Source: Clostridia bacterium (lineage in GTDB: Bacteria; Bacillota; Clostridia; Christensenellales; Borkfalkiaceae). From it: a DNA stretch of 8,632 nt. The notes beneath the pieces are model-generated. The model ran no database searches. It was given only the letters and a program-made list of their open reading frames with translations, and was not told the DNA's origin. Positions 1-6,213 of this stretch are shown here, in pieces (the first letter of the stretch is position 1; each line of letters opens with the position of its first letter). The stretch covers positions 1-8,632 of the forward strand of contig JAIDOO010000151.1 of assembly GCA_029063275.1 (NCBI GenBank), written 5' to 3'. A program made the translations under genes and the position numbers.

Positions 1-50
1 GTGTTGAAAATTAACCGGATTTTTTCAGTTTTTTAACAAGCCGCCTAAGA

Positions 51-809
51 GTGGAAATTACGAAAGAGAGGCAAAATCAAAAGGTGGAAAATAAGCACGG
101 CGGACACAGAAAGCGTATGTATGAAAAGCTGTCGGGCGGAGATAAGCTTTTCGACCACGAAATTTTAGAAATGCTTTTATACAGCGTTTACCGCCAGAGC
201 AATACCAACGGAATTGCTCACGACCTTTTAAACAGATTTGTGTCTTTAAAGGGAGTAATCGGCGCAGACCCGCAGGAGCTTATGACCGTTGACGGCGTGG
301 GCGAGTCGGCGGCATACTTTCTTGCAACGCTCGGCAAGTGTTTCGAAAGGGTGAACTCGGTCGAGTGGCTTGCTTCGTTGAAAAACAGAGAGGCGGTAAA
401 AAGTCTTATAAAGATGCGGTTTCGCGGTAAGCCCGAAGAATATCTCGAGCTGTATTTGCTTTCCCGTGGCGGGAATGTGAAAAGAGTGGTAACTTTCACT
501 TCCGAAGATATAAACAGGGTCGTTCTTACCGCCGAAAAGATTGTGGAAATTATTTCGCTGGTAAAGCCTTTCAAGTTAATCGCGGCGCATAATCATCTCA
601 ACGGCAGTTCAAGTCCGTCGGAAAACGACGTTAATTTTACCAAAGAGTTGCAAATGATTTGCAGTATGAACAACGTAGAGCTTGTAGACCACTTCATTTA
701 CGCCGGCGACGACAATATTTACTGCTTTGCCGACGATGACAGGATGGAAAGTATAAAGAAAAGTTATTCGATGGATAACGTAATCAAATGGATAGAAAAG
801 TCAAATTAA
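51..809 (+). CDS. radC: RadC-family JAMM/JAB domain protein (UPF0758 type)
   Basis: This is a 252-residue RadC-family protein. The N-terminus carries the family signature HGGHRKR (residues 16-22), followed by a helical region with a helix-hairpin-helix-like segment (about 68-95, core VDGVGESAA). The C-terminal half is a JAB/JAMM metalloprotease-like domain with H180-N-H182, seven residues, then S190-x2-D193; E162 sits where the family's conserved Glu lies. A proline usually follows HNH in RadC, but here residue 183 is Leu. The family was once linked to DNA repair; its true substrate and role are unsettled, so no reaction is claimed. The GTG start at 51 has a poor ribosome binding site. A GTG at 84 (after GAGAGG at 66-71) keeps the HGGHRKR motif and is a fair alternative; the ATG at 117 would remove it. 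The 3' end overlaps the downstream kinase gene by 22 nt, suggesting co-transcription. Family assignment is firm; start and function are not. Confidence 0.9.
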   Translation: MEITKERQNQKVENKHGGHRKRMYEKLSGGDKLFDHEILEMLLYSVYRQSNTNGIAHDLLNRFVSLKGVIGADPQELMTVDGVGESAAYFLATLGKCFERVNSVEWLASLKNREAVKSLIKMRFRGKPEEYLELYLLSRGGNVKRVVTFTSEDINRVVLTAEKIVEIISLVKPFKLIAAHNHLNGSSSPSENDVNFTKELQMICSMNNVELVDHFIYAGDDNIYCFADDDRMESIKKSYSMDNVIKWIEKSN

Positions 810-2023
810 ATTTTAAAGACCAGAAGTTTGCAAAGTATATTAAAATAGTCCTGATTGCAATTCTTGTCATAATCGAAATTATCATATGCGCCCAGCACGT
901 CGGCAAGCGCGGCGGTATACCGTTCATTATTTACATCGTGGTATGTTGCGTGCTTTTGGCTGTGTTCGAAGCGCTGAATTCCTTTGTTATCAAAAAGTAT
1001 GCCGCAAAGCTGACATTTTACGCGCTGGACTCGGTTTTACTGCTTGCGATATGCCTTTTAACCGGTAACTCGTATCTTTCCACACTGTACTGCATAGTGC
1101 TTACGCAGTTTTACCTTACGTTTGACGAGGGCAAGATAAACACTATTTTGTTTATAGTGAGTTGCGGCTTGTTCGTAATCTCGTTCGTGTGCGGCTGGGT
1201 TGTTATTAACAAAGGCGCGTCGCTTTACGAAAGTATAGTACAGATTTTCGGCGATTGCGTTTTTGGAATATTCATTCTCGGAACGCACTTTGCGATAATC
1301 AACTTCCTTTTAAAGTTTTACAGCAATAATGTGAAATTAAGCGTCGCGCTCAAAGAAGCGGACGAAAGCAAGGCAAGGCTCGAAGCCGCTTACGAAAAAA
1401 TTTCGCAGACAGCCGTGTACGAAGAGCGCAACCGTATAGCAAAGGACATTCACGACAACGCGGGACATTCTATGACCACCGTTATAATGCAGACGGAAGC
1501 CGCCAAGCTGTTGATAGACAACAACCCCGAAGAGGCGAAAAACAGAATTATTTCGGCAAACATACAAGCCAAAAACGCATTGGAGCAAATGCGCGAAAGC
1601 GTTCATTTGCTTGCGGGAAGGGCGCACGCCAAGACCTTGCGCGCCGAGTTCGAGGAAATTATCGCCCAGACAATCGACGGCACCGAGCTCAAAATCCGCT
1701 GTGATTTAGAGGACTTGCAGGCTGACGAAGAGGAGCACCGTTTTTTGTGCAATACTTTAAAAGAGTGCCTTGCAAACGGTATCCGCCACGGCAAAGCCAC
1801 TACTTTTTATATCGAGCTTAAAAACGTATTATCCTGCATAAGCCTGCTCATTTCCGATAACGGTTGCGGCGTGCAGGGCGAAATTAACGAGGGCTTCGGG
1901 CTCAAAGGCATACGCGAAAAAACCGAAAAGCTCGGAGGCAGATGTTATTTTTCAAGCGAGGACGGCGAGGGCTTCGAAGTAACGATTACCCTGCCTTACC
2001 AAAAGAATAAGGAGTTATTATGA
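788..2023 (+). CDS. Membrane sensor histidine kinase, HisKA_3 (DesK/LiaS/NarL-type) family
   Basis: This is a 411-residue sensor kinase. About six hydrophobic segments (near residues 17-36, 45-66, 76-92, 97-112, 118-140 and 152-176) form a membrane sensor with almost no extracellular domain, a layout shared with DesK-like kinases that sense the membrane or small ligands. A coiled-coil-like stretch (183-207) leads to the HisKA_3 dimerisation box EERNRIAKDIHDNAGH, with H222 the predicted phospho-accepting histidine. The HATPase_c domain shows the N box (E326, N330, H334), the G1 box DNGCG (357-361) and a G2-like GFGLKGI (369-375). All catalytic elements look intact. The ATG start lies 22 nt inside the end of the RadC gene and no clear Shine-Dalgarno is visible, so translation is probably coupled. 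The stop codon overlaps the start of the response regulator gene (ATGA), so the two form a cognate pair. The signal cannot be named from sequence, and no transporter or other obvious target gene is adjacent. Confidence 0.93.
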   Translation: MDRKVKLNFKDQKFAKYIKIVLIAILVIIEIIICAQHVGKRGGIPFIIYIVVCCVLLAVFEALNSFVIKKYAAKLTFYALDSVLLLAICLLTGNSYLSTLYCIVLTQFYLTFDEGKINTILFIVSCGLFVISFVCGWVVINKGASLYESIVQIFGDCVFGIFILGTHFAIINFLLKFYSNNVKLSVALKEADESKARLEAAYEKISQTAVYEERNRIAKDIHDNAGHSMTTVIMQTEAAKLLIDNNPEEAKNRIISANIQAKNALEQMRESVHLLAGRAHAKTLRAEFEEIIAQTIDGTELKIRCDLEDLQADEEEHRFLCNTLKECLANGIRHGKATTFYIELKNVLSCISLLISDNGCGVQGEINEGFGLKGIREKTEKLGGRCYFSSEDGEGFEVTITLPYQKNKELL

Positions 2024-2658
2024 TTAAAATTTTACTTGTCGACGACCAGAAAATCTTGGCGGAGGGAATGAAGAGCGTTCTTGAAACGTGCAGTGATTTC
2101 ACCGTTTGCGGTATCGCTGGCGACGGCGTGGAGGCGGTTGCCCTTGCCGAAAAATTAAAACCCGACGTAGTGCTTATGGATATCCGTATGCCCAATATGA
2201 ACGGCGTTGTTGCAACCAAGCGCATAAAGGAAATCGACGAAAGCATAAAAATAATTATCCTTACAACCTTTGACGACAGCGACTATATTTTGAGTGCAAT
2301 CAACAACGGCGCAAGCGGTTATCTTTTAAAGGACATAGGCTCTACCGCGCTTATAGACGCAATCCAGAACGCGTATGCGGGCGACACGATTCTGCCCTCT
2401 AAAATCGCAAAAAAAATCACCGACGCGGCGATGATGGTTTCCTCGGATAAGGAAATCAAGCTTAAAAAGCTTTTCAACCTTTCCGACCGCGAAGTGGAAA
2501 TCGCCCTTATGCTGAACGACGGCTTTTCAAACAGGCAGATTGCCGCCGCTATGAAGTTATCCGACGGCACCGCGAGAAATTATATCAGCTCGATTTATTC
2601 CAAACTGGGAGTAGACGGGCGCGCCGCCGCCGTAATTAAGCTTAAAGAAAAAATGTAA
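2020..2658 (+). CDS. NarL/LuxR-family DNA-binding response regulator
   Basis: This 212-residue response regulator partners the preceding kinase. The receiver domain (about 1-120) has the acidic pair D8-D9, phospho-acceptor D54 (in VLMDIRMP), the switch Thr at 82/83 and the invariant K104 (in YLLKDIG). A linker leads to a LuxR/GerE helix-turn-helix domain (about 152-212), starting LSDREVEIALML and containing SNRQIAAAMKLSDGTARNYIS. The usual Val of the GTVRNYIS recognition helix is Ala here (A185). Phosphorylation at D54 should promote dimerisation and DNA binding. The start codon overlaps the kinase stop (ATGA) and is preceded by AAGGAG at 2009-2014 with a 5-nt spacer, which fixes the start. 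The gene ends just before a strong hairpin terminator. Its regulon is not visible in the window; autoregulation of the operon is possible, but the upstream promoter lies outside the window. Confidence 0.95.
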   Translation: MIKILLVDDQKILAEGMKSVLETCSDFTVCGIAGDGVEAVALAEKLKPDVVLMDIRMPNMNGVVATKRIKEIDESIKIIILTTFDDSDYILSAINNGASGYLLKDIGSTALIDAIQNAYAGDTILPSKIAKKITDAAMMVSSDKEIKLKKLFNLSDREVEIALMLNDGFSNRQIAAAMKLSDGTARNYISSIYSKLGVDGRAAAVIKLKEKM

Positions 2659-2663
2659 AAATC

Positions 2664-2691
2664 AAGCCCCCGCACAAAAGTGCGGGGGCTT
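2664..2691. terminator. Bidirectional intrinsic terminator between convergent genes
   Basis: A perfect 12-bp inverted repeat (left arm 2664-2675, right arm 2680-2691, core CCCCCGCAC/GTGCGGGGG) closes on an AAAA loop. The right arm ends in a T-rich stretch (TTTAAAATT), and the left flank is A-rich (GTAAAAATCA), giving a T-rich tail when read on the minus strand. It sits 5 nt after the response regulator stop and 5 nt before the stop end of the convergent phosphatase gene, so it plausibly terminates both transcripts. The plus-strand U-tract is short, but the GC-rich stem is strong. Confidence 0.88.
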
Positions 2692-2696
2692 TAAAA

Positions 2697-3764
2697 TTAT
2701 AAGTCGAATGCTATTGCGGTAATATCGTCGTTTAAGTCGCGGCAGAAGGCTTTTAGATTATCCTCTAAATTTTTGATAAATTCCTCCGCCGTGCGCGAAA
2801 CCGAAAGGGTTTTGATTGCGCCGTCCGCGCCGAACATTTCGCCCCGTCCGTTTTTGCACTCGGTAACTCCGTCGGTCAAAAGCACTAATATATCGCCCTT
2901 TCTATAGGGGATTACGTCCTCGAAGTAAGAGGGGTTTTCAAACCAGTTTGAAACGGGGGGAGAGTTCAGCATTATCCTGGTAATTCCCGCACCCGTCTTT
3001 AAAAGAATGGGTACGTTGTGTCCCGCCATAGAGTAGGTAATACTGTCGTCGTCAATCCTCACCGCGGCAACGGTAACGTAGTTTCTTTCGTCTAAATTCA
3101 GCTCCGAAAATTTCGCCGCAAGATTGCCTATCGCTTTCGCGGGCGATTTTTCGGTTTTGTCGTAAGCGGCTTTGACGAAAGCCGAAAGCATACCAGCCGA
3201 AATTCCCTTGCCGGAAACGTCCGCAATAACGCCGCACGCCGAGCCGTCCACGGCGTAAACGTCGGGCAAATCGCCGCCTATGTCGCGGCAGGGGATATAC
3301 ATATAAGAGTATCTCTTTCCGCCCGCCCAGTTGCCTGCTGGAAGAAGCCTCTGCTGGATATTTTTCGCGGTCTGTAATTCCTGCGCGATTTCAAGCTCGT
3401 AAGCGTCGTCAATCGTGCCCATACAAAGCCCGCCGCCGAGCGGCGTTACCGTTAAGGAATAGGTTACGTCGTGTTTAAATCCGTCGGTACAGACCTTCTG
3501 ATAAATTCTTCTGCTTACCCGCATATTCGAGCAGAGCGCGTCGTCAAAGGCGTCCAAAAGCGAACAGCCCCTGCACGAATCTCTTCCGCAACGCGCGGCG
3601 GAGGAGGAACAGCAGGTAACCTTGCCTAAATTCCCCTTGGTCAACCCGGAGGGGAACAGGGCGCGGAACGCGGTGTTCGTAAATACGGCTTTTAAGTTTG
3701 AGTCTACGACGATAACCGCCGTAGGGACGCCGTCTATAATGCGCCTGTAAAACTTTTCAATCAT
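2697..3764 (-). CDS. PAS-domain SpoIIE/PP2C-type serine/threonine phosphatase with N-terminal cysteine cluster
   Basis: This is a 355-residue cytosolic signalling phosphatase with no membrane segment. Residues 1-118 look like a PAS sensor domain (opening IIDGVPTAVIVVDSNLKAVF), interrupted by a cysteine cluster: C51-C52-x6-C59-G-x3-C64-x2-C67. A helical linker (about 122-143) joins it to the PP2C_SpoIIE domain (about 150-355). That domain shows the metal-site Asp residues of DIGGDLPD (161-168), the hallmark DVSGKG (182-187), AGHN (247-250), LTDGVTE (296-302) and the C-terminal NDDIT (345-349). Relatives such as RsbU and SpoIIE dephosphorylate anti-sigma-factor antagonists; that substrate class is inferred, since no antagonist or anti-sigma gene is nearby. 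The GGD motif is usually followed by an aromatic residue before the second Asp (GGDxYD), but has Pro here (P167). The start lies 3 nt after the upstream lipid-kinase stop, with no good Shine-Dalgarno, so translation is probably coupled to that gene. Confidence 0.92.
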   Translation of the reverse strand: MIEKFYRRIIDGVPTAVIVVDSNLKAVFTNTAFRALFPSGLTKGNLGKVTCCSSSAARCGRDSCRGCSLLDAFDDALCSNMRVSRRIYQKVCTDGFKHDVTYSLTVTPLGGGLCMGTIDDAYELEIAQELQTAKNIQQRLLPAGNWAGGKRYSYMYIPCRDIGGDLPDVYAVDGSACGVIADVSGKGISAGMLSAFVKAAYDKTEKSPAKAIGNLAAKFSELNLDERNYVTVAAVRIDDDSITYSMAGHNVPILLKTGAGITRIMLNSPPVSNWFENPSYFEDVIPYRKGDILVLLTDGVTECKNGRGEMFGADGAIKTLSVSRTAEEFIKNLEDNLKAFCRDLNDDITAIAFDL

Positions 3765-3767
3765 TTT

Positions 3768-4646
3768 TTAAGGTAAATAAAATTTCAGCTTTCCGCTTTC
3801 TATATGCGCTTCGAGCGGCATATTGTCATAAATTTCACCGTCGGCTTGAATTGCAAATTCGCCGCCGTGATAGATGAATGTTGCCGACCTGGTTTTTACC
3901 GAGGTTATCTGTTTTATCTTTTCGGGCTTGCCCGCCATAAGCTTCATAAACGCGCCCAAAATTGCGGACCTGGAAACGAAGTCGGCAATGACGAGGTTTA
4001 AATACCCGTCGGAAATCTGCGCTCCGTTAAAAAGCTTTATCCCGCCGCCGAATTGTTTTCCGTTTCCGAGGGCGGCTATAAGTCCGCAGTGGCTCTCTTC
4101 CTTGCCGTCGTATTTAACGGTGAAGTCGTAGCTTTTGAATTGCAACAGGCTTACTATAAGCGCGTGCAGATATTTGGATTTTTTGGCGTTGCTTCCGCCG
4201 TAAGCCCTTTTCAGAACGTCCACGTCAATTCCCATACCGACGGCGTTAATCGAGCGTACGCCCGAAGAGAGCTGTATATAGTCGATATAGCGGGGCTCGC
4301 AGTTCAAAATTACGTTTACCGCCTTTTTGGTGTCAGTCGGAATATTTGCCGAGGTTGCAAAGTCGTTTCCGGTGCCTACGGGAATCAGGGCTAACGAATT
4401 GTTTTCAAAATTTTCAAATCCGTTCAGGATTTCGTGCAGGGTGCCGTCGCCGCCGCACGCAACTATTACGTTTTTTTCGCCGTCGGAGGTTACTTCCCTG
4501 ACTATTTCGGTTGCGTGCCCCTTACGTTTGGTTATATGCAGAACGTACTTTATTCCGCCTTGCTGAAAGGCTTTTCGTACCAAGTTGAGTTTTCTCAGCT
4601 TTTTGCCCTTCATATGTCTTTCGTTTATTATTATGTGATGCATCAT
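3768..4646 (-). CDS. Diacylglycerol-kinase-family lipid kinase (YegS/BmrU-like)
   Basis: This is a 292-residue lipid kinase, close to the usual length for the family. It has the nucleotide-binding GGDGT motif (65-69), preceded by a beta strand (VIVACGGDGTLHEIL) and followed by VGTGNDFA (90-97), both diagnostic of the DAGK catalytic domain. The C-terminal part carries NGKQFGGGIKL (195-205) and QADGE (267-271), as in YegS/DgkB-type enzymes. The expected reaction is ATP-dependent phosphorylation of diacylglycerol or a related membrane lipid at the inner face of the membrane; the exact lipid cannot be told. The N-terminal strand reads IIIN-ERHMKGK rather than the common INPxxGxG, a modest variation. 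Two adjacent ATG codons (4646 and 4643) are possible starts; GGGAAG lies too close to the first, which may favour the second. It is the first gene of a two-gene minus-strand operon with the PAS-phosphatase and is driven by the divergent promoter at 4693-4721. Confidence 0.93.
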   Translation of the reverse strand: MMHHIIINERHMKGKKLRKLNLVRKAFQQGGIKYVLHITKRKGHATEIVREVTSDGEKNVIVACGGDGTLHEILNGFENFENNSLALIPVGTGNDFATSANIPTDTKKAVNVILNCEPRYIDYIQLSSGVRSINAVGMGIDVDVLKRAYGGSNAKKSKYLHALIVSLLQFKSYDFTVKYDGKEESHCGLIAALGNGKQFGGGIKLFNGAQISDGYLNLVIADFVSRSAILGAFMKLMAGKPEKIKQITSVKTRSATFIYHGGEFAIQADGEIYDNMPLEAHIESGKLKFYLP

Positions 4647-4692
4647 TCTTCCCGTAAAACCAGTATAAATAAGGCGGCTAAGCCATAAAACA

Positions 4693-4721
4693 ATTATATA
4701 ACATTTATTTTACAATTGCAA
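4693..4721 (-). promoter_or_regulatory. Sigma-A promoter for the lipid kinase-phosphatase operon
   Basis: Read on the minus strand, TTGCAA (4721-4716), a 17-nt spacer, then a perfect TATAAT (4698-4693). The predicted transcription start is near 4686, leaving a leader of about 40 nt before the ATG at 4646. The -35 hexamer is its own reverse complement and is also the -35 of the divergent plus-strand promoter. Confidence 0.8.
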
Positions 4722-4725
4722 TTGT
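4712..4725. repeat. 14-bp perfect palindrome covering the shared -35 element
   Basis: ACAATTGCAATTGT is a perfect palindrome centred between 4718 and 4719, exactly on the TTGCAA used by both divergent promoters. It could simply reflect the -35 sharing, or it could be an operator for a dimeric regulator that would block both promoters at once. The symmetry is directly visible; operator function is inference. Confidence 0.7.
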
Positions 4726-4744
4726 TTTAAAAAGTTGGTATAAT
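4716..4744 (+). promoter_or_regulatory. Sigma-A promoter for the CCA-adding enzyme gene
   Basis: TTGCAA (4716-4721), a 17-nt spacer, then TATAAT (4739-4744), preceded by TGG so that an extended -10 (TGnTATAAT) is formed. A second TATAAT overlaps at 4744-4749. The predicted start near 4751 gives a leader of about 25 nt before the ATG at 4776. Confidence 0.88.
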
Positions 4745-4775
4745 ATAATCACCAAATTATCACGGAAATACCAAT

Positions 4776-6131
4776 ATGAAAATGCCTCTTCCGGAAAATC
4801 TTATAAATCTTGCAAACAACTGCGATTTTCCGCTGTACGTTGTCGGCGGATTCGTACGCGATTTTTTGGCTTGCCTCGAAACCGACGAAAGCGATATAGA
4901 TTTATGCGCGCCGGTCGGCGCGGAGGAATTCTGCAAAAAGGCGGAGGAGCAGGGCGGCGAAGTTAAGACGGTATACAAAAACACGGGCACCGTCAAGCTT
5001 GCGTTCGGCGAAGAGGAGTACGAGTTTGCCTGCTTCCGCTCGGACGAATATATCCGCGGCGTTCATAATCCGTCGGGCACTTTTTTTACGGACGATATCT
5101 CGCTGGACGCGCGGCGCCGCGACTTTAAGTGCAACGCAATTTACTACGATATAAAGGAAGAGGTTTTCAAAGACCCCCTCGGCGGTCTTGCCGATATAAA
5201 GAACAGAAGGCTTTCAACCGTGGACAATCCCGAAAAGGTTTTCGGCGAGGACGGCTTGCGCCTTATGCGCCTTGCGCGGTTTACCGCGCAGACGGGCTTC
5301 GAGCCGACACCCGCCTGTATAGACGGGGCAAAGGCAAATGCGGAATTAATCCGCGATATTTCAAAAGAGCGGATTTTTGCCGAATTAGACGGAATTTTAC
5401 ACGCCGATAAAAGATACGGAAATTCCGAGGGACAGTACTTCGGTCTTAAAATCTTAGACGAGACAGGAGTTCTGGATATATTGCTTCCCGAGCTTACAAA
5501 GGGGCGCAGAATGAGCCAGAGCGAGCAGTACCATTACTACGACGTTTTAGAACACTCTTTGCGCACCGTCCGCTACGCGGATAACAGGATAAGACTTGCC
5601 GCCCTCTTACACGACGTGGGCAAGCCGTACAGATTCAGGCAGGACGGCAACTTCCACGGGCACGAAGCCGACAGCGCGAAAATCGCGGGCGAAATTTTAC
5701 AGAGGTTCAAAGCGCCGAAAAAAGTTATCAGGGAAGTATCAAGGCTGTGCAGTCTGCATATGTACGATACCCGTTGCGACGCGCGCGAAAGCAAGATAAG
5801 AAAATTTATCGTCCGCAACCAGGATATTTACGAAAGGCTTATTTTACTTAAACAGGCGGATTATTCCGCTTGCCGCGACGATTTGAACGAAGCGCCCTGC
5901 GTTACCAAGTGGCAGGAAATTTACGCTAAGATGAAGGAAGAGCACGTTCCTTTCAATCTGCGCCAACTCAACGTAAAAGGGGACGAGCTTATCGCTGCGG
6001 GAATCAAACGGCAGGACGTAGGCACGGTGCTGGCAAATCTGATGGAGGACTGTGCGCTTGACGGCAGTCTTAATAAAAAGAAAAAACTTTTGAAACGGGC
6101 GGTTAAGGTCTATTCAAAGGGGAATAATTAA
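4776..6131 (+). CDS. cca: CCA-adding tRNA nucleotidyltransferase with HD domain
   Basis: This is a 451-residue class II nucleotidyltransferase that would add or repair the 3' CCA end of tRNAs. The head domain has VVGGFVRDFL (22-31) and the metal-binding pair D40-I-D42. Motif B follows as DARRRDFKCNA (111-121), then EDGLRLMRLARF (158-169) and the neck element ERIFAELDGIL (198-208). The C-terminal half contains an HD domain: H260, the H279-D280 pair in AALLHDVGKP, and the GHE segment around H296. Bacterial CCA enzymes often carry such an HD domain, with phosphohydrolase activity in studied cases. The related poly(A) polymerases have similar motifs, but length, motif set and the single-copy housekeeping setting favour CCA addition. 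The ATG at 4776 is preceded only by a weak GGAA (4764-4767). It has its own promoter and is followed by a separate promoter, so it is probably monocistronic. No terminator hairpin with a T-tract is visible after its stop. Confidence 0.93.
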   Translation: MKMPLPENLINLANNCDFPLYVVGGFVRDFLACLETDESDIDLCAPVGAEEFCKKAEEQGGEVKTVYKNTGTVKLAFGEEEYEFACFRSDEYIRGVHNPSGTFFTDDISLDARRRDFKCNAIYYDIKEEVFKDPLGGLADIKNRRLSTVDNPEKVFGEDGLRLMRLARFTAQTGFEPTPACIDGAKANAELIRDISKERIFAELDGILHADKRYGNSEGQYFGLKILDETGVLDILLPELTKGRRMSQSEQYHYYDVLEHSLRTVRYADNRIRLAALLHDVGKPYRFRQDGNFHGHEADSAKIAGEILQRFKAPKKVIREVSRLCSLHMYDTRCDARESKIRKFIVRNQDIYERLILLKQADYSACRDDLNEAPCVTKWQEIYAKMKEEHVPFNLRQLNVKGDELIAAGIKRQDVGTVLANLMEDCALDGSLNKKKKLLKRAVKVYSKGNN

Positions 6132-6144
6132 CAGCGGAATACGG

Positions 6145-6173
6145 TTGATTTTTAAACCGCTCTGTACTATAAT
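6145..6173 (+). promoter_or_regulatory. Sigma-A promoter for the 488-residue membrane protein gene
   Basis: TTGATT (6145-6150), a 17-nt spacer, then a perfect TATAAT (6168-6173). It lies just past the cca stop. The predicted start is near 6180, about 34 nt before the ATG at 6214. This placement rules out the longer reading frame that would begin with the TTG at 6145, because that codon is inside the -35 box. Confidence 0.8.
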
Positions 6174-6213
6174 ACTTGCAAATCGAGTAAATAAAAAAAT
6201 CGGGGAATTAATT

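Noticed and set aside
1..36. Open frame reading VLKINRIFSVF then TAA, possibly the tail of an upstream gene
   Set aside because: Twelve codons at the window edge carry no recognisable motif; it cannot be told from chance without upstream sequence.
6..36. T-rich stretches after a weak GAAAA/TTTTC inverted repeat, as a possible terminator before the RadC gene
   Set aside because: The possible stem is AT-only, short and has a long loop, so it is not convincing as an intrinsic terminator.
1337..1800. Minus-strand open frames opposite the histidine kinase
   Set aside because: They mirror the kinase coding sequence, have no recognisable domains and no promoter signals.
3804..4688. Several plus-strand open frames opposite the lipid kinase gene
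   Set aside because: They lack family motifs and ribosome binding sites and run antisense to a gene with clear DAGK motifs, so they are shadow frames.
6133..6161. Inverted repeats AGCGG/CCGCT and CGGTT/AACCG after cca, as a terminator
   Set aside because: Stems are only 5 bp, no T-tract follows, and the region is better explained as the promoter at 6145-6173.
6145..6213. N-terminal extension of the 488-residue membrane protein from a TTG at 6145
   Set aside because: The TTG is part of the -35 box, and the predicted transcription start (about 6180) lies downstream of it.
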